Assembly (NCBI GenBank): GCA_904387055.1
Contig: CAJFKV010000005.1
Coordinates: 1-64,000, forward strand
Direction of reading: 5' to 3'
Source of the DNA: Candidatus Heteroruminococcus faecigallinarum
GTDB taxonomy: Bacteria > Bacillota > Clostridia > Oscillospirales > Ruminococcaceae
DNA length: 64,000 nucleotides
This document shows, in pieces, positions 25,024 through 34,228 of the stretch; the stretch's first letter is position 1, and each line of letters starts with the position of its first letter. Made by a program: the position numbers and the translations under genes. Below the pieces are notes generated by a model. The model was not told the origin of the DNA and did not search any database. It was given only the letters and a program-made list of their open reading frames with translations.

Positions 25024-26004
25024 ATGGACCGTCCACGCGCCCCCCGCAACCGCACCATCACCCTTCGCCCGGAGGAAACTGCCGCCTATGCCGCCCGCTG
25101 CCTGAAAGCCGGCGGAGCCCCCTTCTCCCTGGCCCAGCTGGAGGATCAGGTGATCTGGGGGGAGATGGAGGAGGCGGCTTCCCTCCTTCCCGATTCCTTT
25201 GTGGACCTGCTGCTGGTGGACCCACCCTACAACCTGACCAAAACCTACGGGGCCCGGTCCTTCCGCCGGATGGATGCGGACCGGTACGCCGGGTATACCC
25301 GCCGGTGGCTGGAGGCCATCCGCCATACCCTGAAGCCCACCGCCTCGGTCTATCTCTGCTGCGACTGGCGCACCAGCATCACCGTGGCCCCCGTGCTGGA
25401 GGAGTTCTTCACCCTCCGCAACCGGATCACCTGGCAGCGGGAAAAGGGACGGGGCGCCCGGTCCAACTGGAAAAATGCCATGGAGGACATTTGGTTTGCC
25501 ACCGTCTCCGCCAAAACCTACACCTTCCACCTGGAAGCGGTCAAGCAGCGGCGGCGGGTTCTGGCCCCCTACCGGCGGGAGGACGGCACCCCCAAGGACT
25601 GGGTGGAAGGGGAACAGGGGGGCTGGCGGGACACCTGCCCCTCCAACTTTTGGGACGACATCTCGGTCCCCTACTGGTCCATGCCGGAGAACACCGACCA
25701 CCCGGCCCAAAAGCCGGAAAAGCTCTTTGCCAAGCTGATTCTGGCCAGCAGCAACCCGGGCGATCTGATCTTCGACCCCTTTTTGGGGTCCGGCACCGCC
25801 GCCGTCACCGCCAAAAAGCTGGGGCGCCGGTTCCTGGGGATCGAGCGGGAGGAGGAATACTGTGCCCTGGCCCAGTACCGCCTGGGACAGGCCCAAACCG
25901 ATCCCCGTATCCAGGGTTACTGCGACGGGGTCTTTTGGGAGCGGAACACCCAGGCCATGCAGCATGCCGCCCTCCATCCTCCCGCGTCCGGCAAAAAAAA
26001 CTAA
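25024..26004 (+). CDS. Orphan DNA N6-adenine/N4-cytosine methyltransferase (beta class)
   Basis: This 326-residue protein has the catalytic motif LLLVDPPYNLTKTY near residue 65-80 and the SAM-binding motif LIFDPFLGSGTAAVTAKKLG in the C-terminal third. That motif order marks the beta class. A target-recognition stretch lies between them, and HPAQKPEKLF is the usual pre-motif-I element. No restriction endonuclease or specificity gene is adjacent, so it is probably a solitary methylase. The start is ATG 25024, behind AAGGAGG. It stands alone between terminators. Confidence 0.9.
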   Translation: MDRPRAPRNRTITLRPEETAAYAARCLKAGGAPFSLAQLEDQVIWGEMEEAASLLPDSFVDLLLVDPPYNLTKTYGARSFRRMDADRYAGYTRRWLEAIRHTLKPTASVYLCCDWRTSITVAPVLEEFFTLRNRITWQREKGRGARSNWKNAMEDIWFATVSAKTYTFHLEAVKQRRRVLAPYRREDGTPKDWVEGEQGGWRDTCPSNFWDDISVPYWSMPENTDHPAQKPEKLFAKLILASSNPGDLIFDPFLGSGTAAVTAKKLGRRFLGIEREEEYCALAQYRLGQAQTDPRIQGYCDGVFWERNTQAMQHAALHPPASGKKN

Positions 26005-26044
26005 TTTCCCGGCAATCCAGAAGCTGGTACCGCCGGTTGCACAA

Positions 26045-26076
26045 AAGAGCCCCTCTCCCGTGGGGAAAGGGGCTCT
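26045..26076. terminator. Bidirectional terminator
   Basis: A 15-bp stem with one mismatch lies between the DNA methyltransferase and the convergent activase pair. Confidence 0.75.
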
Positions 26077-26086
26077 TGTCCGTTTG

Positions 26087-27436
26087 TCAATCCAGATGGA
26101 GATCCTCCGACAGGTCCACCACTTCCCGCGCCTTGGAGGGCTCTTGTACGTCCTCCATGGTCAGGTTCAGGCGTGCGTTGGAGAGCATCAGCTTCAACCG
26201 ATTCTCCTGGTTGATGGGGGTGGCGCTGGGGTCATAGTCCACCGCCACAATGTTGGAATAAGGATACTTGTCCTTGATCTTCCGCATCATTCCCTTGGCC
26301 ACAATATGGTTGGGCAGGCAGCCAAAGGGCTGGGTACAGACGATGTTGTTCACCCCACTGTGGATCAGCTCCAGCATCTCGGAGGTAAGCAGCCACCCTT
26401 CTCCCATCTTGGCCCCCATGCCGATGAAACCGTCCACCATCTTCTGCAGATCCTGAAAACTGCTGGGGGCACGGAATTCTCCCTGCTTCTTCACCGCCCG
26501 GATGCCCTTGTTCTGCAGATACTCCAAAAAACGGAGGGCATAGGTGGCCACCGGCTTGGCCATGGTGCTCTTGCCATAGAGGTCGTAGTCGATCAGGTTG
26601 TTCTTCACACAATAGAGAAGGAAATCCAGCACGCCGGACACCACCGGCTCGGCCCCCTCGGCCACCAGGAAGTCCTCCAGATTGTTGTTGCCCAGGGGGG
26701 CGTACTTCATATAGATTTCCCCCACAATGCCGACCCGGACCTTCCCCTCCTTGCGGCGGGGGATGGCGGCAAAGTCCCGCAGCATCTTCTTATAGTTGTG
26801 GGTCAGCAGCAGGAACCGGGGGGAACAGAACTGGCGGTTCAGCTCCTCGATCCAGTGGTCTACCACCTTCTTGCTGTCCCCCTTGTTGATCTCGTAGGGG
26901 CGGCACTGGTTGTTGAGCCACATGAGCATGTCCCCGTAGAGCATGGCATAAAACACCTCCACCAGGAGGGGGGCGGTGATCTTGAAGCCGCTGCTCTTCT
27001 CCAGCTTGGAGAAGTTGAGGGAGATCACCGGCACCTGGGAGAAGCCGCACTTCTTCAGCGCCTTGCGCAGCAGGTAGATATAGTTGGAGGCCCGGCAGCC
27101 GCCGCCGGTCTGGGTCAGCATCAGGGCGGTGTGGTCGGGGTCGTATTTCCCGCTCTTGAGGGCGTCGATCATCTGGCCGATCACCAGCAGCGCCGGGTAG
27201 CAGGTGTCGTTATGGACGTTGGCCAGGCCCTCCTCCACCAGCTGACGGCCGGTGGTGCGGAGCACCTCCACCCGGTACCCGTGGCGGCCCAGGATGGTCT
27301 CCAGCATCTCGAAATGGATGGGGAGCATCATGGGCACCAGGATGGTATGGGTCTTGCGCATTTCGGGGGTAAACTCCACCGGCGGATCGTCCTCCAAATA
27401 CCCATTGGGATCGTGGTAGCGTTCTTGTTCACTCAA
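26087..27436 (-). CDS. 2-hydroxyacyl-CoA dehydratase-like activase partner
   Basis: This 449-residue protein resembles the dehydratase-type second component that accompanies the large BadF-type activase. Cys-containing motifs include NVHNDTCYPALLVIGQ, TQTGGGCRASNY and IVCTQPFGCLPNHI, which fit iron-sulfur ligands. True dehydratases need two such subunits plus a small activase. Here only this protein and the 982-residue activase are present, and the physiological reaction of such pairs is not established. Its start overlaps the activase stop (ATGA), so the two are translated together. Confidence 0.8.
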   Translation of the reverse strand: MSEQERYHDPNGYLEDDPPVEFTPEMRKTHTILVPMMLPIHFEMLETILGRHGYRVEVLRTTGRQLVEEGLANVHNDTCYPALLVIGQMIDALKSGKYDPDHTALMLTQTGGGCRASNYIYLLRKALKKCGFSQVPVISLNFSKLEKSSGFKITAPLLVEVFYAMLYGDMLMWLNNQCRPYEINKGDSKKVVDHWIEELNRQFCSPRFLLLTHNYKKMLRDFAAIPRRKEGKVRVGIVGEIYMKYAPLGNNNLEDFLVAEGAEPVVSGVLDFLLYCVKNNLIDYDLYGKSTMAKPVATYALRFLEYLQNKGIRAVKKQGEFRAPSSFQDLQKMVDGFIGMGAKMGEGWLLTSEMLELIHSGVNNIVCTQPFGCLPNHIVAKGMMRKIKDKYPYSNIVAVDYDPSATPINQENRLKLMLSNARLNLTMEDVQEPSKAREVVDLSEDLHLD

Positions 27437-30381
27437 CGGTCGTCACCTCTCTCTTCCATGGCGGACAGCAGGCTGCGGATCCGGATCTTGGCCGCGCCCA
27501 GGTTGCTGATCTCGTCAATCTTGATCTGGGTGTAAAGCTTGCCCCCTGCCCGCAGGATCTCCCGCACCTCGTCGGTGGTGATGGCGTCCAGCCCGCAGCC
27601 GAAGGAAACCAGCTGGATCAGCTCGGTGCGGGGAGCGGTTACCACATACCGAGCGGCGCTGTAGAGGCGGGCGTGGTAGGTCCACTGGTTCAGCACATGC
27701 TGCCGGACCGGCGCCTCTTCCCAGCCGGAAACGCAGTCCTCGGTCAGCACCACAAAACCCAGGCTGGTGAGCAGCCGGTTGATGCCGTGGTTGATCTCCG
27801 GGTCAACATGGTAGGGCCGTCCAGCCAAAACAATGGACCGGAGGCCAAACTCCTTGGCATGGGCGATGGCCTTCTGCCCCTGGGTCCGAATCTCATCCTT
27901 ATACTGCTGATACGCCTCGTAACCGGCATCGCAGGCAGCTCCCAGCTCCTCCAGGGTGATGTCGTCGTACCCGTTCTGGTGGAAGCATTCCTCCATCTTC
28001 CGGCAGAGGATCTCCTTGTTGTTCAGGCTCACATAGGGGTACAGATACCGCACCCCCGGGTCCAGGTCCATATTGGCCCGGATCAGCTCCGGATAGTAGG
28101 CCACCACCGGGCAGTTGAAGCAGTTGTCGGAAATATGCTCGTCAAAGTTGTAGCTCATGCAGGGGTAGAAGATCACGTCCACCCCTTTGGCCAGGAGGGC
28201 CTTGATGTGGCCGTGAACCAGCTTGGCCGGGTAACAGACCGTATCGGAGGGGATGGTGTTCTGCCCCTTCAGGTACAGCTCCTTGGAGGACCGGCCGGAA
28301 ACCACCACCTCAAACCCCAGCTTGGTGAGGAAGGCGTGCCAGAAGGGCAGGTTCTCGTACATATTGAGGGCCATGGGCAGGCCGATCCGCCCCCGCGGGC
28401 CTTCCACCCCCTGGTAGGACATGAGCAGGTTGTATTTGTACTCGGCCATATCCGGCAGGTCGCTGTGGCTGGCCTTGCCGGTGACCGGGCGCTCGCACCG
28501 GTTGCCGGCGATGTGGCGGCTGCCGTCGGCAAAGGTGTTGATGGTCAGGCTGCAGTGGTTGGTGCAGAAATTGCAGTTCACCGCCTTGGAGGTATGGGAA
28601 AAGGCCGCCAGCTGTTCCCGGGTAATGGTCGTGCTTCCCCGGGGAGAGACATGCTGCTGGGCATAGAGGGCCGCCCCGTAGGCGCCCATCAGCCCGGCAA
28701 TGGCGGGCCGGGTCACGTTGCAGCCCAGCTCCTTCTCAAAGCTGCGCAGCACCGAATCGTTGAGGAAGGTTCCTCCCTGCACCACAATGTTGTGGCCGAT
28801 CTCGGCGGCGCTGCGGGCCCGGATCACCTTGTACAGGGCATTTTTCACCACGCTGATGGCAAGCCCTGCGGAGATATCCTCCACCGTGGCCCCGTTCTTC
28901 TGGGCCTGCTTGACCGAGGAGTTCATAAAGACGGTGCAGCGGGTTCCCAGGTCCACCGGCGCCTTGGCAAAGAGACCCAGCTTGGCAAAGGGGGCAATCT
29001 CGTACCCCAGGCTCCGGGCAAAGGTCTCGATAAAGGAGCCGCAGCCGGAGGAACAGGCCTCGTTGAGGATGATGTCGTCCACCGTGTCGTCCTTCACCCG
29101 GAAGCACTTCATATCCTGGCCGCCGATGTCGATGATGAAATCCACCTGGGGGTCAAAGTGGCGGGCGGCGGTAAAGTGAGCCACCGTTTCCACCAGCCCC
29201 ACATCAAAGTGGAAGGCGCTCTTCATCAGGTCCTCGCCGTATCCGGTCACGGCGCTTCCGGCAATCGCAATCCGGTCCCCCGCCTGGCGGTAGATCGCCT
29301 CCAGCTGCTCCTTGACCGCCTCCACCGGGCTGCCCAGGTTGTTGGCATAGCTGGAAAAGAGGATATTGGCATTTTCGTCGATGAGGATCGTCTTGGTGGT
29401 GGTGCTGCCGGCATCCACCCCCAGATAGGCCTTGCCGGTATACTCCTCGATGGGAACGGTGGGGATGGAGGCGGCGGCATGGCGATGGCAGAATTCCTGA
29501 TACTCCTCTTCGCTGGCAAACAAAGGCGCCAATCCCTGAGGCTTGTGGACAATGGCGGCGGTCTTTCGGAAAATCTCCACCAGCTGGCGGTAGTCGTACC
29601 GCTCCTTCGCCGTCTCGCAGTAATGAGCCGCCCCCAGGGCTACAAAATACGGGCCGATGGGAGGGAACTTGGCGGTATCGGAGTTCAGGTGAAGGGTCTT
29701 GACAAACCGATCCTGCAGCCCCCGCAGGAAGGAGAGCGGTCCTCCCAAGAAGAGGATCTTCCCCTGGATGGGCCGCCCCTGGGCCAGGCCGGCGATGGTC
29801 TGGTCCACCACCGCCTGAAAGATGCTGGCGGCAATGTTCTCCTTGGCAGCCCCCTGGTTAATCAGGGGCTGGATATCGGTCTTGGCAAACACGCCGCACC
29901 GGGAGGCGATGGGATAGATTTTGTCGTGGTGGAGAGACAGCTCGTCCAGGGTCGCCAGGTCCACGTCCAGCAGGCTGGCCATCTGGTCGATGAAGGCGCC
30001 GGTGCCGCCGGCACAGGTACTGTTCATCCGTTCCTCCAGCGCGCCCTGGAGAAAGATAATCTTGGCGTCCTCGCCGCCCAGCTCGATCACCACATCGGTA
30101 TCGGGCAGGTAACGGCGAACCGCTCCCGCCGTGGCAAAAACCTCCTGCACAAAGGGGATGCCGCTCTCCTTGGCCACCCCCAGGCCGGCCGAGCCGGTAA
30201 TAGCCATCTGCAGCTCCTTGCCTTCCAGCAATTCCCGCAGTTCCTCCAGTTTTTCCAGGGCCATCTCCCGAACCCGGGACCGATGGCGCTGGTAACTTTT
30301 GTAAACAATCTCATCCCGCTCGTTGAGCACCACCGCCTTGATGGTGGTGGAACCGATGTCCAGGCCGATTTTATAACTCAT
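27433..30381 (-). CDS. Double-domain BadF/HgdC-type acyl-CoA dehydratase activase
   Basis: This 982-residue protein has two ASKHA ATPase domains of the BadF/BcrA/HgdC kind in tandem. The first has GLDIGSTTIKAVVL, IELGGEDAKII and the Cys motif NSTCAGGTGAFIDQMA. The second has GVDAGSTTTKTILI, DIGGQDMKCF and NEACSSGCGSFIETFA. A C-terminal region of about 380 residues, with further Cys residues (CNFCTNHCSL), is of the DUF2229/dehydratase-like type. Family members use ATP to drive electrons from a [4Fe-4S] cluster to a partner at very low potential. The partner is probably the overlapping downstream gene. The substrate is unknown. Confidence 0.9.
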   Translation of the reverse strand: MSYKIGLDIGSTTIKAVVLNERDEIVYKSYQRHRSRVREMALEKLEELRELLEGKELQMAITGSAGLGVAKESGIPFVQEVFATAGAVRRYLPDTDVVIELGGEDAKIIFLQGALEERMNSTCAGGTGAFIDQMASLLDVDLATLDELSLHHDKIYPIASRCGVFAKTDIQPLINQGAAKENIAASIFQAVVDQTIAGLAQGRPIQGKILFLGGPLSFLRGLQDRFVKTLHLNSDTAKFPPIGPYFVALGAAHYCETAKERYDYRQLVEIFRKTAAIVHKPQGLAPLFASEEEYQEFCHRHAAASIPTVPIEEYTGKAYLGVDAGSTTTKTILIDENANILFSSYANNLGSPVEAVKEQLEAIYRQAGDRIAIAGSAVTGYGEDLMKSAFHFDVGLVETVAHFTAARHFDPQVDFIIDIGGQDMKCFRVKDDTVDDIILNEACSSGCGSFIETFARSLGYEIAPFAKLGLFAKAPVDLGTRCTVFMNSSVKQAQKNGATVEDISAGLAISVVKNALYKVIRARSAAEIGHNIVVQGGTFLNDSVLRSFEKELGCNVTRPAIAGLMGAYGAALYAQQHVSPRGSTTITREQLAAFSHTSKAVNCNFCTNHCSLTINTFADGSRHIAGNRCERPVTGKASHSDLPDMAEYKYNLLMSYQGVEGPRGRIGLPMALNMYENLPFWHAFLTKLGFEVVVSGRSSKELYLKGQNTIPSDTVCYPAKLVHGHIKALLAKGVDVIFYPCMSYNFDEHISDNCFNCPVVAYYPELIRANMDLDPGVRYLYPYVSLNNKEILCRKMEECFHQNGYDDITLEELGAACDAGYEAYQQYKDEIRTQGQKAIAHAKEFGLRSIVLAGRPYHVDPEINHGINRLLTSLGFVVLTEDCVSGWEEAPVRQHVLNQWTYHARLYSAARYVVTAPRTELIQLVSFGCGLDAITTDEVREILRAGGKLYTQIKIDEISNLGAAKIRIRSLLSAMEERGDDR

Positions 30382-30446
30382 AATACTCTTTACACTCCTG
30401 TGACGATAGAATCCCGGCGGTACCGGGACAGCGATACCTGTATTGT

Positions 30447-30475
30447 ATTATACGCTCTTTGAAAAGGGGGTTCAA
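30447..30475 (-). promoter_or_regulatory. Promoter of the activase operon
   Basis: TTGAAC (30470-30475) and TATAAT (30447-30452) lie 17 bp apart on the minus strand, about 65 bp before the start codon. Confidence 0.85.
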
Positions 30476-30594
30476 TCCATCTGTACCAATTTTGTCGATT
30501 TTTCGCCGCAAGGCCCATCCTGCCCTCCTGGCAGCACACAAAATTGTGTAAACTGCCAACCTGTTTCTGTCCCAGGAGGAGGAACCCTCCCAGC

Positions 30595-30629
30595 CAAAAA
30601 AGAAGGGCGCCAACCTTTCTGTTGACGCC
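30595..30629 (-). terminator. Terminator after the YebC-family gene
   Basis: A 9-bp stem (30606-30614 with 30621-30629) is followed on the minus strand by CTTCTTTTTTGG. Confidence 0.85.
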
Positions 30630-30647
30630 ATCCACAAGTGCAAACGG

Positions 30648-31394
30648 TTACTCTTCGTCCGGTTCCTCCGGCATGTCCCAGTTGTGGAACACATTCTGAA
30701 CGTCGTCGTTTTCCTCCAGGGCGTCCAGCAGCTTGTTCATTTTGATGACCAGCTCCGGGTCGGTAATGGTGGTGGTGGTGCTGGGGATCTGGGCCACCTC
30801 GGCGGACGCCAGGGTGTACCCCTTGGCCTCCAGCCCCTCCCGAACGTTCCGCAGGTCGTTGGGCTGGCAGGTGATCTCGATGGCATCCTCCTCGAAATTC
30901 ACATCCTCCGCCCCCACGTCGAAGGCATCATCCATCACCTTTTCCTCATCCAGGCTGCCGTCATTCTCGATGATGACCACTCCCTGCTGGGTAAACAGGA
31001 AGGAGACGCAGCCGTTCTGTCCCAAATTGCCGCCAAACTTGTCAAAGTAATGGCGGAGGTCGCCGGCGGTACGGTTCCGGTTGTCGGTAAGGGTTTCCAC
31101 AATCACCGCCACGCCGGAAGGACCGTATCCCTCATAGGTAATCTCCTCAAAGTTGTTGCCGTCCTTGCTGCCCGCCGCCTTTTTGATGCAGCGGTCGATG
31201 TTGTCGTTGGGCACATTGTTGGCCTTGGCCTTGGCAATACAGTCCCGCAGCTTGCCATTGTTGGCCGGGTCAGGACCGCCTTCCTTCACCGCCACGGCAA
31301 TCTCCTTGGCGATCTTGGTGAAAACAGCCGCCTTGGCGCCATCGGTGGCCTCTTTTTTGCGCTTGATGTTGTTCCATTTGGAATGGCCTGACAT
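30648..31394 (-). CDS. yebC: YebC/PmpR family protein
   Basis: This 248-residue protein is a full-length YebC/TACO1 member: MSGHSKWNNIKRKKEATDGAK at the N-terminus, the IAKAKANNVPNDNIDRCIKKA helix, TYEGYGPSGVAVIVE and FEEDAIEI later. Family members act as transcription regulators or help ribosomes through difficult sequences. Which role applies here is open. It is monocistronic with its own terminator. Confidence 0.95.
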   Translation of the reverse strand: MSGHSKWNNIKRKKEATDGAKAAVFTKIAKEIAVAVKEGGPDPANNGKLRDCIAKAKANNVPNDNIDRCIKKAAGSKDGNNFEEITYEGYGPSGVAVIVETLTDNRNRTAGDLRHYFDKFGGNLGQNGCVSFLFTQQGVVIIENDGSLDEEKVMDDAFDVGAEDVNFEEDAIEITCQPNDLRNVREGLEAKGYTLASAEVAQIPSTTTTITDPELVIKMNKLLDALEENDDVQNVFHNWDMPEEPDEE

Positions 31395-31439
31395 ATCCTT
31401 GATCGTCCCTTCAAAAAGTAGATTTAACCCTCATATTTT

Positions 31440-31500
31440 AGCATAGGACACCGGGGTCTTGCAACCCCCTTTCCTGCCAAGAAAGGCAGGAAAAAGCCGC
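31440..31500 (-). terminator. Probable terminator region after the MATE gene
   Basis: On the minus strand TTTCCTGCC pairs with GGCAGGAAA around a TTTCTT loop, followed by a second GGGGTTGCAAGACCCC stem. There is no long T run, so strength is uncertain. Confidence 0.45.
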
Positions 31501-31521
31501 CTGTACCGGCAGCCGTCCCCT

Positions 31522-32928
31522 TTAGGCTTTGCCCTTTTCCTCCGGGGCAAAGCCGTTTTTGGCAATCTGGCGGCGGAGCCATCCTCCCCGGAGGTAGTAG
31601 ACGATAAACAGCAGGGAGGTAATCCCCCAGGTAACGGGATAGCTGGTGAGAAGAAGGTACACATCCCGGCGGAAAGGCAGCACGAAGATGATCCACAGCA
31701 CCCGCAGCAGGCAGATCCCGCAGCCGGTAAGGATCATAGGCATCAAAGCGCTGCCGGCGCCCCGAATCGTACCAGAGAGGATCTCGGTACACACATAGAC
31801 CACATAGAACGGCATAATCATCCGCGCCAGGTTCGCCCCGATCTCCAGCACCACCCTGTCGTTGGTAAACAGCCCCAAAAGCGGCTGGGCAAAGATGCAG
31901 AATACCAGGCTGAAGGCCACTGCCGTCCCCGCTGCCATCCCCAGGCAGACCTTGACGCTCTTGCGAATGCGGTCATACTTTTGGGCGCCGAAATTCTGCC
32001 CGGCAAAGGTGGAGATAGCGATGCCGTAGGCGCTGAGCACCATCCAAAAGAACCCATCCACCTTCCCGTAGGCGGTCCAGGCGGCCATGGTGTCGGTGCC
32101 GAAGGAGTTGATGGTGGACTGAATGAGCAGGTTGGAGATGGAGTACATGTCCGACTGGAGGCCGGTGGGCAGCCCCACCTTCACAATCTGCCCCAGGATT
32201 TTTGGCTGGAAACGGAGCCTGCGGGGGTTGAGACGGATGGGCCCGGCTGCGTGAAGGAGCGCCACCGTCACCAATACCGCCGATACAACCTGGGAGATGA
32301 AGGTGGCCGCCGCCGCTCCGAACACCCCCAAATTCAGCCCCAAGACGAAATACAGGTCCAGCACAATATTGGTCAGGCAGGAAACAATCAGAAAATACAG
32401 GGGGCGCTTGGTATCGCCCACTGCCCGCAGCACTGCCGAGCCGGTGTTGTAGATAGCGGTGGGAATAAAGCCCAGGCAGTATACCTCAATATAGGTAACC
32501 GCATAGCCGTACACATCGTCCGGGGTGCCCATCAGGCGGAGGGCCGCAGGCGCGGCCAGAAGCCCCACCGCCGTCATCAGCAGACCGAAGACCAGCGCCA
32601 ACGTGTAAGAATTGTGTACGCCTTCGGCTACACCCTCCGGATCCTGGGCACCGAACCGCTGGGCCACCAACACCATGGTACCGGTGGACATTCCTACAAA
32701 CAGGTTGACCACCAAATTCACCAGCACGCTGGTGGCGCCGCCCACTGCGGCCAGCGCCTCTTTCCCCACAAACTGGCCCACGATCATAGCGTCGGCTGTA
32801 TTATACAACTGCTGGAAAAAGGTGCCGAACAAGATGGGGAAGAAGAAGATCAGCAGCTGTTTCCAGATGGTCCCTTCAATAATTCCGTTTACGTTGTGTT
32901 CGTCCTGCCAAAACCGATGCAGCCGCAC
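31522..32928 (-). CDS. MATE family efflux transporter
   Basis: This 468-residue protein has about twelve membrane helices arranged as two halves. Typical MATE patterns are PILFGTFFQQLYNTADAMIV near the N-terminus, the LVAQRFGAQD loop, and FAGQNFGAQKYDRIRKSV in the second half. MATE pumps export drugs or metabolites using Na+ or H+. The substrate is unknown. The start is taken as GTG 32928, and an ATG further in is possible. It stands alone. Confidence 0.92.
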   Translation of the reverse strand: MRLHRFWQDEHNVNGIIEGTIWKQLLIFFFPILFGTFFQQLYNTADAMIVGQFVGKEALAAVGGATSVLVNLVVNLFVGMSTGTMVLVAQRFGAQDPEGVAEGVHNSYTLALVFGLLMTAVGLLAAPAALRLMGTPDDVYGYAVTYIEVYCLGFIPTAIYNTGSAVLRAVGDTKRPLYFLIVSCLTNIVLDLYFVLGLNLGVFGAAAATFISQVVSAVLVTVALLHAAGPIRLNPRRLRFQPKILGQIVKVGLPTGLQSDMYSISNLLIQSTINSFGTDTMAAWTAYGKVDGFFWMVLSAYGIAISTFAGQNFGAQKYDRIRKSVKVCLGMAAGTAVAFSLVFCIFAQPLLGLFTNDRVVLEIGANLARMIMPFYVVYVCTEILSGTIRGAGSALMPMILTGCGICLLRVLWIIFVLPFRRDVYLLLTSYPVTWGITSLLFIVYYLRGGWLRRQIAKNGFAPEEKGKA

Positions 32929-33066
32929 AGAACCATCCCTTTCTTCATCAATAAGTTGTCAATTTTCTTTCCAGCGCCAAAAAAGAGCGGACGGTTCCCT
33001 CTCGGGAATCATCAGCCCTTTTCCCTCTTTTGCTTGCATCCTGCCAACACCCATCCCTTCGGCTGT

Positions 33067-33097
33067 GAAAAGAGCCCGCCCAACGGCGAGCTCTTTT
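33067..33097 (-). terminator. Terminator of the tRNA operon
   Basis: GAAAAGAGC pairs with GCTCTTTTC (33067-33075 with 33089-33097), with further pairing inside, just after the last tRNA. Confidence 0.75.
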
Positions 33098-33102
33098 CTG
33101 GG

Positions 33103-33178
33103 TGGAGCGGGTTACGAGGCTCGAACTCGCTACCTCCACCTTGGCAAGGTGGCGCTCTACCAGATGAGCTAAACCCGC
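33103..33178 (-). tRNA. tRNA-Gly (anticodon GCC)
   Basis: A 76-nt cloverleaf with encoded CCA. The acceptor GCGGGTT pairs with AACCCGC, and the anticodon loop reads TTGCCAA. It is the last gene of the tRNA operon. Confidence 0.96.
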
Positions 33179-33187
33179 ACAAAGAAC

Positions 33188-33263
<76 letters not shown>

Positions 33264-33268
33264 AAATG

Positions 33269-33345
33269 TGGCGACCCGAAGGGGGCTCGAACCCCTGACC
33301 TCTAGCGTGACAGGCTAGCGTTCTAACCAACTGAACTACCGGGCC
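33269..33345 (-). tRNA. tRNA-Asp (anticodon GTC), copy 2
   Basis: A 77-nt cloverleaf with encoded CCA and anticodon loop CTGTCAC. It is identical to the copy at 33436-33512. Confidence 0.96.
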
Positions 33346-33354
33346 AAATAAAAG

Positions 33355-33428
33355 TGGAGCGGGCGATGGGAATCGAACCCACGCGATCAGCTTGGGAAGC
33401 TGAAGTTCTGCCATTAAACTACGCCCGC
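33355..33428 (-). tRNA. tRNA-Gly (anticodon CCC)
   Basis: A 74-nt cloverleaf with encoded CCA. The stem is TCAGC/GCTGA and the loop TTCCCAA, so the anticodon is CCC. It lies between the two identical tRNA-Asp genes. Confidence 0.94.
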
Positions 33429-33435
33429 AAATAGG

Positions 33436-33512
33436 TGGCGACCCGAAGGGGGCTCGAACCCCTGACCTCTAGCGTGACAGGCTAGCGTTCTAACCAACTG
33501 AACTACCGGGCC
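33436..33512 (-). tRNA. tRNA-Asp (anticodon GTC), copy 1
   Basis: A 77-nt cloverleaf with encoded CCA. It is identical to the copy at 33269-33345. Confidence 0.96.
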
Positions 33513-33517
33513 GAATA

Positions 33518-33593
33518 TGGTGGGAACAACAGGGCTCGAACCTGTGACCCTCTGCTTGTAAGGCAGATGCTCTCCCAGCTGAGCTATGCTCCC
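33518..33593 (-). tRNA. tRNA-Val (anticodon TAC)
   Basis: A 76-nt cloverleaf with encoded CCA and anticodon loop CTTACAA. It is the first gene of the tRNA operon, about 35 bp after the predicted transcription start. Confidence 0.96.
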
Positions 33594-33635
33594 ATGCCTG
33601 CTGAGGAGGAAGTTTCCTCACAAGCGACGAAAGTT

Positions 33636-33664
33636 ATTATACTATACGTCCTGGTAAATGTCAA
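33636..33664 (-). promoter_or_regulatory. Perfect consensus promoter of the tRNA operon
   Basis: TTGACA (33659-33664) and TATAAT (33636-33641) are separated by exactly 17 bp on the minus strand. Confidence 0.96.
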
Positions 33665-33781
33665 CATCTTTCGCAGAAAAAAAGAACATTTTCTCCCTGT
33701 GCATAGGGCCCGCGCTGCCTGGCAAACTAACCATATCGGCCCCAGTGGGGCAGTCGTTTTTGCACCGGAAGGAGGCGCTTT

Positions 33782-34228
33782 ATGGACCGCAACGCGATCT
33801 TTCTCAACCGCATTTATCAAAACGCCCGGATGGCGTCCCAGTCCGGGGAGATCCTCAGTGCCAAGGCGGAGGATTCCTCCCTGGCCCAGGAGCTCCGCCG
33901 GGAAACGGGGGACTGGGAGGCCTATGCCCAGAAGGCCCGGGAGCTGCTGGCAGCCTACCAACAGGCGCCGGAGGAACCCCCGCCCCTGGCCCAGGCCGCC
34001 GCCTGGTCCGGCCTCCAGATGACCACCCTCCTGGACCACAGCTCCGGCCACCTTTCCCAGCGGATGGCCCAAGGGCTGGAGGCAGGAGCCCAGGACCTGC
34101 AGAACAGCCTGCGGGAATTCTATGGCTGCGACCCGCCGGTAACCGACCTGGCCCGGCGGCTGATGGAGGACCAACAGACCAGCGCCCGGCAGCTTGCCCG
34201 ATGGGGGGAAGGGGGAATCGTCTCGTGA
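33782..34228 (+). CDS. Helical protein of unknown function
   Basis: This 148-residue protein is predicted all-helical and soluble, with many Ala, Gln, Glu and Arg. No motif is recognised. Its helices (NRIYQNARMASQSGE, WSGLQMTTLLDHSSGHLSQR) suggest a bundle, and it might be a small structural or spore-related protein, but nothing shows this. ATG 33782 follows AAGGAGG. Its stop overlaps the start of a 62-residue gene (GTGA). Confidence 0.7.
   Translation: MDRNAIFLNRIYQNARMASQSGEILSAKAEDSSLAQELRRETGDWEAYAQKARELLAAYQQAPEEPPPLAQAAAWSGLQMTTLLDHSSGHLSQRMAQGLEAGAQDLQNSLREFYGCDPPVTDLARRLMEDQQTSARQLARWGEGGIVS

Noticed and set aside
33269..33512. Repeated tRNA-Asp as attachment sites of an integrated element
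   Set aside because: The DNA between the copies holds only tRNA-Gly with no integrase. A simple duplication explains it better.
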